A stretch of DNA of 64,000 nucleotides, taken from assembly GCF_947495625.1 (NCBI RefSeq), contig NZ_CANLZW010000015.1, positions 1 to 64,000 on the forward strand, read 5' to 3'. This DNA is from an uncultured Cocleimonas sp. GTDB lineage: Bacteria > Pseudomonadota > Gammaproteobacteria > Thiotrichales > Thiotrichaceae. Below are positions 19,061-28,638 of the stretch, piece by piece (position 1 is the stretch's first letter; every line of letters starts with the position of its first letter). Under the pieces are notes generated by a model. That model had not been told where the DNA came from. It searched no databases and worked only from the letters and a program-made list of their open reading frames with translations. Made by a program: the position numbers and the translations under genes.

Positions 19061-22000
19061 ATGAAAAGAATTTTAATAAACGCGACACAACAAGAAGAAA
19101 TACGCGTTGCAATGGTCGATGGCCAATATCTTTATGATCTAGACATCGAACATCCCTTTAGAGCACAGAAAAAAGCCAATATTTATAAAGGCATAATCAC
19201 CCGAGTTGAACCTAGTCTAGAAGCAGCATTCGTAAATTACGGCGCTGAAAGACACGGCTTCCTACCCTTCAAAGAAATTTCACGCGAATACTGGAACCAG
19301 TCTAAATCGAAGAAAAACGATAAGAACAAAGGTCGCCCATCAATCTCTGATGTAATCAAAGAAGGTCAGGAAGTATTACTCCAGGTAGACAAAGAAGAAC
19401 GCGGCAACAAAGGTGCTGCTCTTACTACTCAAATTAGCTTAGCAGGTCGCTATTTAGTACTGATGCCAAACAACCCAAGAGCGGGTGGCGTATCACGTAG
19501 AATTGAAGGCGACGACAGAAACAAGATTCGTGAAATACTTGATCAATTAGATCTCGACGAAGGCATGGGAGCGATTGTTCGCACTGCTGGTGTTGGACGT
19601 GAGTTAGAAGAACTTACGTGGGACATGGAATACCTGAAAACGCTTTGGGCGGCTATTAAAGACGCGCATGAGCAAACAACGGCACCAAGCCTGCTATATC
19701 AGGAAAGCAATGTAATCATCAGAACACTGCGCGATTACTTCCGTAAAGATGTTGGCGAAATCATTATTGATAATGAGCGCGTTTATCAACAGGCACATGA
19801 CTTCATCAATGCTGTTATGCCGCATAACCTAAACAAGCTTAAGCACTACACTGACAATGTGCCTTTATTCAGCCGTTATCAGGTAGAACACCAAATCGAA
19901 TCTGCATTCCACCGTGAAGTGACTCTCCCTTCTGGTGGTGCAATAGTGATCGATCACACTGAAGCACTAACATCAATTGATGTTAACTCTGCGCGAGCTA
20001 CCAAAGGCCGCAGCATTGAAGAAACAGCACTAAACAACAACCTTGAAGCAGCCGACGAAGTAGCAAGACAATTACGTCTTCGTGACCTTGGTGGTTTAGT
20101 TGTTATCGACTTTATCGATATGCAACCCAATAAAAACCAGCGCGCTGTTGAACGCCAGTTACGCGATGCTTTGAAAGTGGATCGCGCTAGAGTACAAATC
20201 TCGCGTATTTCGCGTTTCGGATTACTCGAAATGTCTCGTCAAAGACTTCGTCCTTCATTAGGAGAATCAAGCCAGATTGTGTGCCCACGCTGTAGTGGTC
20301 AAGGTACCATCCGTGGTATAGAGTCAATGGCTCTATCTATTCTTCGCCTCATGGAAGAAGAAGCGATGAAGGAGGGAACGGTTGAAGTAGTTGCTCAAAC
20401 ACCGGTTAAAGTTGCGACGTTTATTCTCAATGAAAAACGTAAAAGCCTGACTGAAAGTCAAGCGCGCCATAATCTTCAACTGACTGTATTACCTAACCCA
20501 GAATTGGAAACTCCTCATTACGAGATTATTCGTCGCAAAGAAAGCGATGTAGAAGATTCAGCGGTTCAAAGCTACAAGCAAATAACCAAGCCAGAAGTGC
20601 AGCCAGAAAGCACCAAAGAAACTATGCCGCAATCAGTAGAAACTGCGGTAGTTAGCAATGTAACTCCTGCTAGCCCTGCTCCTGCACCTCAAGCTATCGC
20701 GGAAACGAAAAACCCTGGTGTCGTTACTCGTATATTCAGTGCTCTATTCGGCAGCAAGAAAGTCGAGGAAGCTGTAGAAGAGCCAAAGACTCGTCAACGC
20801 CCAGAAAAGAAACCAGAACCAGCTCGTAATAGCAGTAACAATCGAACGCGTAATACTAATTCTCGTAACAATAACAATCGTTCAAATAATAATCGCAGAA
20901 AGCCTAACAGCAATCAGAATGCAAATAAAAATAATCGCAATCAGAATGCTAATCCAAACGCCAAAGGCAATAATGCGAATAAGCCTACTCAGGATAACAA
21001 TCAGCCAAATGCATCCCAGGCTAATGACAACCAAGCTAATGGCAATATAAAAGATAACACCAAGTCACAGGCTCCTAGGCAGCAAGGTAAGCGTAACAAT
21101 AACAGACCAAGACAAAACCAGAAGAATAACGCTGCAGAAGTTGATAACAAGCAAAATTCAGTAGCTGAGAATGCTGGCAATCAGAATAACCAGCCTGCCA
21201 ATCAAGCTAGAGCAAAACAGGAAAATAAAGCGCCAAAACAAAACCGTAAGCCTAAGTTCGAAAAAGACAATACCAAGCCTAATGAGACGACTAAACAAGC
21301 AGAAGTTCAACAGGATCAATCTCCCATCGAGATTAAAATTCCTGCTTCTCCTAAATCGACTAAAAAGCCAGGCACAGATAAAGCAGCAGCTAAATCATCG
21401 ACTTCAGAAGCACCGACTTCAAAGTCATCATCTGCTTCAACTTCTGAATCTACATCGACAAGTAAGCCTTCAACGGCTGATACGGCCAATAAACCAGTAA
21501 CTGATAATAAAGATAATACTTCTGTAGAAACGAAAACGAAAAGCACAACTGCTGAATCCAGGCCAGAAACCGCTAAAGCTGAGACAAAAACTCAAACCAG
21601 AAGATCTAGATCAGCTAAACCTGCAGATGTAAAACCTGCTGAAGCTAAATCTGCTGAGGCTAAAAGTACCACTAAAAAGCCAGCTGCAAAGAGAAAAGCT
21701 CCAGCTAAGGAATCCTCTACAGAGGCTAAAACATCAGAAACCAGAGGCACTGAGACATCTACTCCTGCTAAACCAGCTACGGCTAAAACCTCAACCACAA
21801 CGACTCGTCGTAAAACAACAGCGAAGAAGGATGATACGGCAGATAAAGCGAATACTTCTGCAAAAGCCAAGGCAAAGCCGAGTGCGACTAAAAAGCCTGC
21901 TCCCAAAAAACGTGCTCCAGCTAAAGCGAAGAAAACGGAAAGCGAAACTGCTGCCCCAAAAGCAGCAGACAAAGCTAGTGAAGCGGTGGTTAAATCACCA

Positions 22001-22141
22001 ACTACCGCTCCTGTAGCGGCGAGTACTACAACTAAGAAAAGATCTTCTTCTGCTAATGCGCCTGAAAATTCAGAGAAACCAGTAGAAGTTGTGGTGAAGA
22101 AACCAGAATCTAAAACACCTTCGCAAGAAGTCAGTGAATAA
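19061..22141 (+). CDS. rne: ribonuclease E
   Basis: The main endonuclease of mRNA decay and rRNA/tRNA processing, and scaffold of the degradosome. The N-terminal ~520 residues are conserved: S1 domain (~37-125), 5'-sensor/RNase H region, DNase I-like catalytic part with [11 protein letters not shown] (~D307) and IDFIDM (~D349), and the Zn-link CPRCSGQG (~408-415). Residues ~530-1026 are disordered: an Asn-rich block (~590-760) followed by Lys/Ala/Thr/Ser-rich sequence. No enolase or RhlB site could be recognised, as is usual for this fast-evolving tail. CAGGAA precedes the ATG. Confidence 0.96.
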   Translation: MKRILINATQQEEIRVAMVDGQYLYDLDIEHPFRAQKKANIYKGIITRVEPSLEAAFVNYGAERHGFLPFKEISREYWNQSKSKKNDKNKGRPSISDVIKEGQEVLLQVDKEERGNKGAALTTQISLAGRYLVLMPNNPRAGGVSRRIEGDDRNKIREILDQLDLDEGMGAIVRTAGVGRELEELTWDMEYLKTLWAAIKDAHEQTTAPSLLYQESNVIIRTLRDYFRKDVGEIIIDNERVYQQAHDFINAVMPHNLNKLKHYTDNVPLFSRYQVEHQIESAFHREVTLPSGGAIVIDHTEALTSIDVNSARATKGRSIEETALNNNLEAADEVARQLRLRDLGGLVVIDFIDMQPNKNQRAVERQLRDALKVDRARVQISRISRFGLLEMSRQRLRPSLGESSQIVCPRCSGQGTIRGIESMALSILRLMEEEAMKEGTVEVVAQTPVKVATFILNEKRKSLTESQARHNLQLTVLPNPELETPHYEIIRRKESDVEDSAVQSYKQITKPEVQPESTKETMPQSVETAVVSNVTPASPAPAPQAIAETKNPGVVTRIFSALFGSKKVEEAVEEPKTRQRPEKKPEPARNSSNNRTRNTNSRNNNNRSNNNRRKPNSNQNANKNNRNQNANPNAKGNNANKPTQDNNQPNASQANDNQANGNIKDNTKSQAPRQQGKRNNNRPRQNQKNNAAEVDNKQNSVAENAGNQNNQPANQARAKQENKAPKQNRKPKFEKDNTKPNETTKQAEVQQDQSPIEIKIPASPKSTKKPGTDKAAAKSSTSEAPTSKSSSASTSESTSTSKPSTADTANKPVTDNKDNTSVETKTKSTTAESRPETAKAETKTQTRRSRSAKPADVKPAEAKSAEAKSTTKKPAAKRKAPAKESSTEAKTSETRGTETSTPAKPATAKTSTTTTRRKTTAKKDDTADKANTSAKAKAKPSATKKPAPKKRAPAKAKKTESETAAPKAADKASEAVVKSPTTAPVAASTTTKKRSSSANAPENSEKPVEVVVKKPESKTPSQEVSE

Positions 22142-22197
22142 GCTCATGAGCAATTTAATCTGAGATGATTAGATATTAGCAATAAGCTCAAATGAAA

Positions 22198-22232
22198 AAG
22201 CCCAAAAGTGAATAACTCTTGGGCTTTTCTTG
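22198..22232 (+). terminator. intrinsic terminator after rne
   Basis: AAGCCCAAAAGT / ACTCTTGGGCTT stem followed by TTCTTGTTT, about 60 bp after the rne stop. A-rich flanks suggest it may also work toward the convergent gene. Confidence 0.85.
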
Positions 22233-22300
22233 TTTATATGAAATCCAAACTTATTCTCAAACACTCAATAGATTATATAAACATGGTCAAATCATCAGTC

Positions 22301-22795
22301 CTATAGATCATTCTTTATAATATGTTCCAATAAACCTTCCGCAGCTGCTTGCACCATATCAAAGACCTGGTCAAAACCATTGTCTCCACCATAATAAGGA
22401 TCAGGCACTTCATCGTTATCCCATACTGAAGTGAACTCCATAAACAGGTGTAGCTTGGCTTTTCGATCATATTCAGACTGTTCACCTAGATGTTTAAGGT
22501 TTTCATAATTAGAGCGATCCATAGCGATGATATAATCAAAACCATTAAAATCTTCAACAACTGCTTTTCTGGCTGTCTGGCTAGACAGGTCAATGCCTTT
22601 ACTTAATGCTGTCTTTTGCGAGCGTGAATCTGGTTGTTCACCAATATGATAAGCGTGAGTTCCCGCGGAATCGATATCAATACTATCCAGTAAATTTCGT
22701 TGTTTTACGGTATGACGAAACACACCTTCTGCTGTGGGAGAACGGCAGATATTACCCATACAAACAAACAATACAGAGACTTTATCTTTATTCAT
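22301..22795 (-). CDS. low-molecular-weight protein-tyrosine phosphatase
   Basis: 164 residues, slightly above the family's usual ~155. The P-loop CMGNICRS (12-19; nucleophile C12, R18) sits at the N-terminus and the general acid is in the DPYYGG loop (~131-136). These phosphatases act on phosphotyrosine proteins or small phosphoesters. It starts 7 bp after the K+ channel gene, so the two are almost certainly cotranscribed, although no functional link is evident. Confidence 0.92.
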   Translation of the reverse strand: MNKDKVSVLFVCMGNICRSPTAEGVFRHTVKQRNLLDSIDIDSAGTHAYHIGEQPDSRSQKTALSKGIDLSSQTARKAVVEDFNGFDYIIAMDRSNYENLKHLGEQSEYDRKAKLHLFMEFTSVWDNDEVPDPYYGGDNGFDQVFDMVQAAAEGLLEHIIKNDL

Positions 22796-22802
22796 ATTTA
22801 CT

Positions 22803-24713
22803 CTAATCCTCTTTATTGATGTCTTTTACTGGTAAATCTTCTGGCTGTTTTTTCTTTTGATTTTCTGACAGCTTCTTTTCATCCAATAATTGATTATCTG
22901 CTTTGTCAGCAATGTTCTTATCTGTATTTTCATTGTCGAGCTCATTATCAGATTGACTCTCTTCAATCATTAGATCATCAACAACATTTATTTTGCTATT
23001 GTACTTGTTATGCCTGCGCTCCCAGAGCTTTCTTAAAACCCAGCCAGTAGGTTTATCTTCGCCGGTTAAAATATACTCCAGCAAATTAATATTTTTAAGA
23101 CTGTGGATCATACAATCTCGAGCTGCTGTACTTCCACACATCAGGTAGCGATCGCCTTCTTTTATGAAACGATTACCTTCTGGCAAAATCACATTGCCAT
23201 CACCTCTTCGCAAAAAAAGCGGAAGCGATTTCTTTTGATAATTTGTAGATCCTTCCTCAACCGTTTTTATTCCGTATAAAATATCAGAAACCAGTAGTTG
23301 TTGATTTTGTAACACTTTATGTAAGGCAGGAGTTTGTTCGGCATTGATTGATAATTCCCATAGCTCAGGAATATCATTTTCGACAACACCAATAATGCTA
23401 CTGACTAATTCATTGGCGCGATCATTTTTAAAACGCGAAACAATGCGCAAGAAATCACCAAGTAACGGCGTTTTAATTAGAGCAAAGATAGTATTGGATA
23501 TAACACTACCTCGTTGCATCACCATATTCAGATGTGCCGCTTCAAAAAGGTGCGCATTCTTATCTTCATTCTGACGCGCCACTCTGAATAGATCGGGGTT
23601 TTCTTCAAATGCGGTCATCAGGATTGATAGGTTATTCGCATCAACATTAGTACCCGCTATAATTCCAACCGCTTCTTTGATTCCAGCTTTGCGCAAGGTG
23701 GCGGCTTCGGTTGCGCGACCTATAACGGTTCCAGCGGGTAGATCTCGTATAGACCTATCTGATTCAATGACCCGTAATTCTACATCTTCATCATCCAGAT
23801 GCTCATACAGTGAATTTCCAAAACGACCAAAACCAGAGATGATCCATAATCCTGGCTCTAAATCTGGTGGTTCTTTCATCACTTGATGCGTAATCCCAGT
23901 CATCCAGTCATATAAGCAGTAAAGACTGGGTGATCGGATAGCTAATGCCAGTCGCGAGGCAAAGGTCTCGAACGGATTGATGACTTCATTCGCACCGAAA
24001 GACAATATATTGGCCTCTGCCTCCGGTGTCTCTGCACGTGCAATCAATCGTAAATCGGGATTCAACAGTTGCGCCACAATGGCTACCGTCAAATTGACCG
24101 TATCATCATTAGCGAGAGTCACCATACCCTGACACCATCGATGGGTAACGCCTGCCATCTCCAGGTATTCGGATTGAGAAGCATCCGCACAAAGAGCGAA
24201 TACAGGCGATTTAAAATCATCTCCTTCCAGTTCAGTAATACGATTTTCATCGATATCAATAACGACACACAAAATATGTTCGTTGGTTAACGATCGCGTT
24301 AATTGCGTGCCAGTATCACCATAACCACAGACGATATAGAAAGGTTCGCGGATATTGCCTACACGTCTGCGAAAACTATTAATTCGTAATTGTTGTCGAA
24401 ATACGGCATCCTGGAAAATGCTGAGCAGCATACCAATGCAATAAAGCCAGGCGACAACCGTGGCATACATCGTGATTAACGCCCAGAAGCGTTGCGTATC
24501 GGTAAAGGCGTAGGGTATTTCACCAAATCCAATGGTGGTTGCCATAAAGCTGACAAAATAGAAGGCATGGAAAAAAGACATGTCCCATGGAGCCCCCTGA
24601 TCATCGACACCAGGTATCAGTACGAAACCCAGTATAGAAATCGAATAGACTGCAACTAGTACAATCAGCGGCGAACGCAACCGCCGAAACAGAATATGAA
24701 ATAAACTAGACAT
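22803..24713 (-). CDS. two-helix potassium channel with two TrkA-N/RCK modules
   Basis: 636 residues. TM1 (~13-33), pore helix and selectivity filter TTIGFGE (59-65; the last residue is E rather than the usual D), and TM2 (~75-95) form a 2-TM K+ channel. Two Rossmann TrkA-N domains follow: YIVCGYGDTGTQL (~117-240) and WIISGFGRFGNSL (~283-400). A TrkA-C-like region precedes an acidic/Lys-rich disordered tail of ~90 residues. RCK domains gate such channels by nucleotide or ion binding. It lies in a row with the DUF6394 gene (upstream) and the phosphatase (downstream). Confidence 0.88.
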   Translation of the reverse strand: MSSLFHILFRRLRSPLIVLVAVYSISILGFVLIPGVDDQGAPWDMSFFHAFYFVSFMATTIGFGEIPYAFTDTQRFWALITMYATVVAWLYCIGMLLSIFQDAVFRQQLRINSFRRRVGNIREPFYIVCGYGDTGTQLTRSLTNEHILCVVIDIDENRITELEGDDFKSPVFALCADASQSEYLEMAGVTHRWCQGMVTLANDDTVNLTVAIVAQLLNPDLRLIARAETPEAEANILSFGANEVINPFETFASRLALAIRSPSLYCLYDWMTGITHQVMKEPPDLEPGLWIISGFGRFGNSLYEHLDDEDVELRVIESDRSIRDLPAGTVIGRATEAATLRKAGIKEAVGIIAGTNVDANNLSILMTAFEENPDLFRVARQNEDKNAHLFEAAHLNMVMQRGSVISNTIFALIKTPLLGDFLRIVSRFKNDRANELVSSIIGVVENDIPELWELSINAEQTPALHKVLQNQQLLVSDILYGIKTVEEGSTNYQKKSLPLFLRRGDGNVILPEGNRFIKEGDRYLMCGSTAARDCMIHSLKNINLLEYILTGEDKPTGWVLRKLWERRHNKYNSKINVVDDLMIEESQSDNELDNENTDKNIADKADNQLLDEKKLSENQKKKQPEDLPVKDINKED

Positions 24714-24753
24714 GATTCAAACTAATGAAGGCTAGATCAAGGTTCACGACCTA

Positions 24754-25137
24754 TTATCTGCGAACTGTGATAGTTTCTGACACTAATAAAATGACCGAAA
24801 TTATATTAGCCAGTAAAGCACCACCGGAGAGAGATACGACTATTGATAAGGTTTCACCATTGAGAGAGGTGCCTGACACATGCTCAGTATAGCCCCAGAC
24901 AACCGCAGCGGCGATTAACTGTAAATCTGCGACCAGGCTAGTCGCCAGAAAAACTGCCCCCAGATGAGTACGATCACCCACTTTTAAAATAGTAGAAATC
25001 AAGCTAACAACTAATGCTGCATAGAGTTCATAGATATTATGATGACTGGCATTGTCCATACCACCCAGAAAAAAACCGAAGTTAAGTGTCAGTGCCAACA
25101 CAATGAAAAATGCGAATATGACTTTTTCTGAATTCAT
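24754..25137 (-). CDS. DUF6394-like small inner-membrane protein
   Basis: 127 residues with four membrane helices (about 7-27, 38-56, 62-85, 97-122). The strongly conserved-looking core contains LKVGDRTHLGAV and LVADLQLIAAA. The pattern matches my recollection of DUF6394, whose members often lie beside a RCK-type K+ channel, as here (40 bp upstream of it). The function is unknown; an accessory role to the channel is inference from position. Confidence 0.7.
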   Translation of the reverse strand: MNSEKVIFAFFIVLALTLNFGFFLGGMDNASHHNIYELYAALVVSLISTILKVGDRTHLGAVFLATSLVADLQLIAAAVVWGYTEHVSGTSLNGETLSIVVSLSGGALLANIISVILLVSETITVRR

Positions 25138-25207
25138 AAGTGAGCCTTTTGAAAAGAAACAGGAATAGGTTTAATTATAGTTGTAGTAGTTGTCAGTAGT
25201 ATAAAAA

Positions 25208-25237
25208 GTCACCCCCCTACTTTTAGGCACTTTTTTT
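25208..25237 (+). repeat. F1 C-rich dispersed repeat, copy 7
   Basis: GTCACCCCCCTACTTTTAGG followed by CAC and seven T; a full consensus copy. It lies between dcd (3' end) and the DUF6394 gene (5' end). Confidence 0.95.
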
Positions 25238-25294
25238 GTAGCTTAAATAACTAATTCAACAATATCAGCACTACATCAACTACCAGTACAACTA

Positions 25295-25861
25295 TTAAGT
25301 CTTAGGTAATGTAACGCCTTGCTGACCTTGATATTTTCCACCACGATCTTTGTAAGATGTTTCACAAATTTCATCGGATTCAAAAAACAACATTTGTGCT
25401 ACACCTTCATTGGCGTAAATCTTCGCAGGGAGTGGTGATGTATTTGAGAATTCCAGGGTTACGTGTCCTTCCCATTCTGGTTCTAAAGGCGTTACATTCA
25501 CGATAATACCGCAACGCGCGTAGGTTGATTTACCCAGACACACCGTCAACACACTTCTTGGAATCCTGAAATATTCAACAGTACGTGCCAATGCAAATGA
25601 GTTCGGCGGAATAATACAAACGTCTGATTGGATATCAACAAAGCTGTCTTCATCAAACGCCTTTGGATCTACAATCGCTGAATTGATATTGGTAAATATC
25701 TTAAACTCATCCGCACAACGTACATCATAACCATAACTTGATGTTCCGTAAGAAACGATCTTCTGGTTATCTTTCTCACGCACCTGACCCGTTTCGAACG
25801 GCTCAATCATGCCTTGCTGTTCCGACATTCTGCGGATCCATTTATCAGACTTTATACTCAT
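25295..25861 (-). CDS. dcd: dCTP deaminase
   Basis: Converts dCTP to dUTP, the precursor for dTMP synthesis. The 188-residue length is typical. Signatures include [24 protein letters not shown] (catalytic-site region), [18 protein letters not shown] with the catalytic Glu, and [12 protein letters not shown] at the C-terminus. It lies downstream of the lipoprotein gene and apbC on the same strand, as apbC-dcd do in several gammaproteobacteria, with the lipoprotein gene intervening here. Confidence 0.95.
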   Translation of the reverse strand: MSIKSDKWIRRMSEQQGMIEPFETGQVREKDNQKIVSYGTSSYGYDVRCADEFKIFTNINSAIVDPKAFDEDSFVDIQSDVCIIPPNSFALARTVEYFRIPRSVLTVCLGKSTYARCGIIVNVTPLEPEWEGHVTLEFSNTSPLPAKIYANEGVAQMLFFESDEICETSYKDRGGKYQGQQGVTLPKT

Positions 25862-25917
25862 AAGTTCTCTACTTGATTAATAGTTATAGTGAGGGAATAT
25901 AACCCTTTTACTGGATA

Positions 25918-26409
25918 TTACTGGATAATGCTGCTACCGGCGCGATTGAAAGGTATCTTAAACCAAGGTAAATGGATTGATCCACCAAGGTCATAATTTA
26001 CACTTCGATTCCGTAATAAACCTGGCAACATATTCAGCATATTACTAAAACTGAATTGTAATGGAATTTCTAACTTTTGGCTTTGTTTTGCACCAATAGT
26101 GACACGCTCTGATTTATTGCCTTCAGCGACTTGAACACCATTTAGACGTAAACCGTAATCCAGACCAGTTAATGGAATAGCAAAGCTATTTGGATTCTGA
26201 ATATCTAAAACAAAAGTAGCACTACCGCCACTTAGACTGAAATTTCCCATCTCTACTTTGTGTACTTGAATGGTTGGCTGTTCGACAAAGCCTTTGATAC
26301 CACCAGATGAACATGCTGAAAGAAAAGCGGCAAGTACCACGACTAAAAGCTTAGCGTAAATAGACTGGCTAAAAAAGTGGCTATAAGTGGGGGGGTGAGT
26401 TTTTCTCAT
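25918..26409 (-). CDS. LEA-type-2 / WHy-domain lipoprotein
   Basis: 163 residues. The N-terminus encodes a lipoprotein signal (LLVVVLAAFLSAC, Cys ~33), followed by a WHy/LEA-14-like beta-sandwich (~45-150) with FVLDIQNPNSFAIPLTGLDYGLRLNG. Bacterial members are periplasmic and of unknown role. The first ~14 residues (THPPTYSHFF) are encoded by a copy of the F1 repeat, and no later ATG exists upstream of the hydrophobic core. The repeat therefore supplies or extends the start region of the signal peptide. Confidence 0.8.
   Translation of the reverse strand: MRKTHPPTYSHFFSQSIYAKLLVVVLAAFLSACSSGGIKGFVEQPTIQVHKVEMGNFSLSGGSATFVLDIQNPNSFAIPLTGLDYGLRLNGVQVAEGNKSERVTIGAKQSQKLEIPLQFSFSNMLNMLPGLLRNRSVNYDLGGSIHLPWFKIPFNRAGSSIIQ
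26371..26399 (-). repeat. F1 repeat at the start of the lipoprotein gene (copy 8)
   Basis: On the minus strand ACTCACCCCCCCACTTATAG, then CCAC and a T-run, sense to the gene and in frame. It has C in place of the usual T before ACTT. Confidence 0.9.
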
Positions 26410-26503
26410 TATTTTGTAGGCCCTTTATTATTGATAATAAAATGATAAGAATGGATCTATAAATAGATCATAAATGCTTAAAAATCAGCGTTATATTAAA
26501 ACA

Positions 26504-26537
26504 AAAATGCCCCATAAGAAACCTTATGGGGCATTTC
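26504..26537. terminator. intrinsic terminator after apbC
   Basis: AAATGCCCCATAAG / CTTATGGGGCATTT stem with a very short loop and A/T flanks. It is located 63 bp past the apbC stop on the side of the lipoprotein gene. Confidence 0.88.
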
Positions 26538-26599
26538 GAAACAAACAGCTAGCAAACGACTGCTAAACAGTCGCTTCTAAGCTAAATGTAAACTCACTA

Positions 26600-27691
26600 T
26601 TAAGTATTTTGAATAACGATATTCGGGAACTTAGTACTGTAATCTTTACCCTTAGACGCTAGTCTAGCTGACATTTTACGAGAGATTTCTTTGTACAACT
26701 CGGAAATCTTTCCATCAGGATCAGCAACAACCGTCGGTCTACCTTCATCAGCTTGCTGACAAATTGTGTAATCCAAAGGCAATGCACCAAGATAATCAAC
26801 ATCTGACTCATCCGCCATACGTTTACCGCCGCCTTCGCCAAAGATATGTTCAGCATGACCACATTCGCTACAAATGTGAATGCTCATATTCTCGACCACA
26901 CCAAGAACAGGCACTTCCACTTTCTCAAACATTTTTAGACCCTTACGCGCATCCAGCAATGCAATGTCTTGAGGCGTAGTCACGATTACAGCACCACTCA
27001 CAGGGATTTTCTGCGATAAGGTTAGCTGTGTGTCACCCGTTCCAGGAGGAAGATCAACAATCAGGTAATCCAGCTCACCCCAGTTTGTATCATTTAGTAA
27101 TTGCTCAAGTGCCTGAGTAACCATCGGACCACGCCAGATCATTGGCGTATCTTCTTCAACTAGAAAACCAATCGACATCGCTTTGATATCGTAATTCACC
27201 ATAGGCTCAAGTGTTTTTCCATCTGGAGATTCAGGCTGACCAGAAATACCCAGCATACGTGGCTGACTTGGCCCATAAATATCAGCATCTAACATACCTA
27301 CCGATGCGCCATCCGCAGCCAGTGCTAATGCAATATTCACAGAAGTGGTCGATTTACCCACACCACCTTTACCAGACGCCACAGCGATTATATTTTTGAT
27401 ACCTTCGATTCGCTTAAGACTCTTTTGCACCGTATGTGCTGCTATTTTTTGTTCAACAGTGACTTCAGCTTTTGAGATACCAGCCTCGGCTTCTAATTTA
27501 GCTTTAACTTCATCAGCCAATTCATCTCTGTAACCACCAGCCGGGTAGTTTTGCTCTAGACGAACAAAAACCGTATCACCTTTAATATCAACATCTTTAA
27601 CAATATTTGCAGCAACTAGATCTTTTTCTAGATAGCGCTCTTGAATGCTTTGTAAGACTGCATCTACTTGCTCGCGTGTAACTTCCGACAT
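26600..27691 (-). CDS. apbC: iron-sulfur cluster carrier protein ApbC (Mrp)
   Basis: A P-loop ATPase that binds and passes on Fe-S clusters. The 363 residues comprise an N-terminal MIP18/DUF59-like domain (~5-85), deviant Walker A GKGGVGKS (107-114), DADIYGPSQP, a VDLPPGTGD Walker B region, and the cluster-bridging CSEC motif (C274, C277). The family is widespread and often lies next to metG or dcd; dcd is two genes downstream here. Confidence 0.94.
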   Translation of the reverse strand: MSEVTREQVDAVLQSIQERYLEKDLVAANIVKDVDIKGDTVFVRLEQNYPAGGYRDELADEVKAKLEAEAGISKAEVTVEQKIAAHTVQKSLKRIEGIKNIIAVASGKGGVGKSTTSVNIALALAADGASVGMLDADIYGPSQPRMLGISGQPESPDGKTLEPMVNYDIKAMSIGFLVEEDTPMIWRGPMVTQALEQLLNDTNWGELDYLIVDLPPGTGDTQLTLSQKIPVSGAVIVTTPQDIALLDARKGLKMFEKVEVPVLGVVENMSIHICSECGHAEHIFGEGGGKRMADESDVDYLGALPLDYTICQQADEGRPTVVADPDGKISELYKEISRKMSARLASKGKDYSTKFPNIVIQNT

Positions 27692-27920
27692 GTATGTATC
27701 TCCTAAAACTGTCTATTTTTATTGGGTGTTTGAGATTTACCAGAACTGTAAATTTCGTAAGTGGCGTGGATATTACACTAATTAGTTTAAACTGAATATT
27801 AGTGTGGATTAATATCCTTAAATATAAACAGAATATAAGATAAGTTGCTGTAAATTACAGTATCAATGAAGTTTATTTTTCGACAATTTCTTAAATTGTT
27901 AAATATCAGGCATCTGAAAT

Positions 27921-28514
27921 TTACTCTTTGTCATTTTTTATTGCTTTGCTCACTGACTTTTTAAGGTTTTGTTCATCGCTTCCGTTTTTATCAATTACAC
28001 TTTCATCAATGCTTTTCTCAGACTTAACCTTATTTGGTATAACTTGTTCCATTGTTCTTTTAAGAATACCCGGACGATTACTTTTAGTTTCATGATCAAT
28101 AATATGATCTTTAGCAACCCTATTTAAACCCGCTTCTCTATCCCATGAGTTTCTTGCCCATGCCCACCAACCAAAACTTCTTATCGCTAAATAAATCAGT
28201 TTCTTTATGATCGGCTGAACTTCTAAAACAGTCATCGCTTCCAGCATGATATTATCTGATTGCAAACGGCTTCGTTTCTGTGTCCAGTACAACCAATCGT
28301 GGATGACGCTAGCATTCCCGTAGACACCCCATTTAGGCAATGCCCACCACAACAAACGAGGTACGGATGCAAAATCAGTAACAAATCCTAGATCAACTTG
28401 AATTCTATCGCCGCTATCTTCGGCGCCGACATCGTAGAAAAAATCTTTATATATTATCCATGACTTACCATCCGCAAGTGGGGTGACAATAAGTGCTTCT
28501 GTGAATTGACTCAT
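27921..28514 (-). CDS. DUF1353 domain protein
   Basis: 197 residues from the chosen start. DUF1353 core (~20-125) with VDLGFVTDFASVPRLLWW and a VIHDWLYW motif; the Lys/Ser-rich C-tail is disordered. DUF1353 is common in phages and scattered bacterial genes, and its role is unknown. The ATG at 28514 is preceded by GGAGGA four bases upstream, so it is preferred over an in-frame ATG 30 bp earlier at 28544. An F1 repeat lies just upstream and could overlap its promoter. Confidence 0.82.
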   Translation of the reverse strand: MSQFTEALIVTPLADGKSWIIYKDFFYDVGAEDSGDRIQVDLGFVTDFASVPRLLWWALPKWGVYGNASVIHDWLYWTQKRSRLQSDNIMLEAMTVLEVQPIIKKLIYLAIRSFGWWAWARNSWDREAGLNRVAKDHIIDHETKSNRPGILKRTMEQVIPNKVKSEKSIDESVIDKNGSDEQNLKKSVSKAIKNDKE

Positions 28515-28518
28515 AAAA

Positions 28519-28524
28519 TCCTCC
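28519..28524 (-). promoter_or_regulatory. ribosome binding site fixing the DUF1353 start
   Basis: GGAGGA on the minus strand, four bases before ATG 28514; it decides between two in-frame starts. Confidence 0.8.
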
Positions 28525-28540
28525 GTTCTAAGGATTGAAT

Positions 28541-28568
28541 TCACACCCCCCTACTTATAGGCAGTTTT
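28541..28568 (+). repeat. F1 C-rich dispersed repeat, copy 9
   Basis: TCACACCCCCCTACTTATAG followed by GCAG and a short T-run. It lies between the peroxidase gene's 3' end and the DUF1353 gene. Confidence 0.9.
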
Positions 28569-28638
28569 ACAAATAGACAAACCATAGTCCTACATGTAGA
28601 AAGGTGTTTCTTTTATCATAGCTACTCATTAAATCCCA

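Noticed and set aside
21592-21972. Ala/Val-rich open frame opposite the rne tail
   Set aside because: It arises from the Lys/Ala-rich low-complexity codons of RNase E on the other strand.
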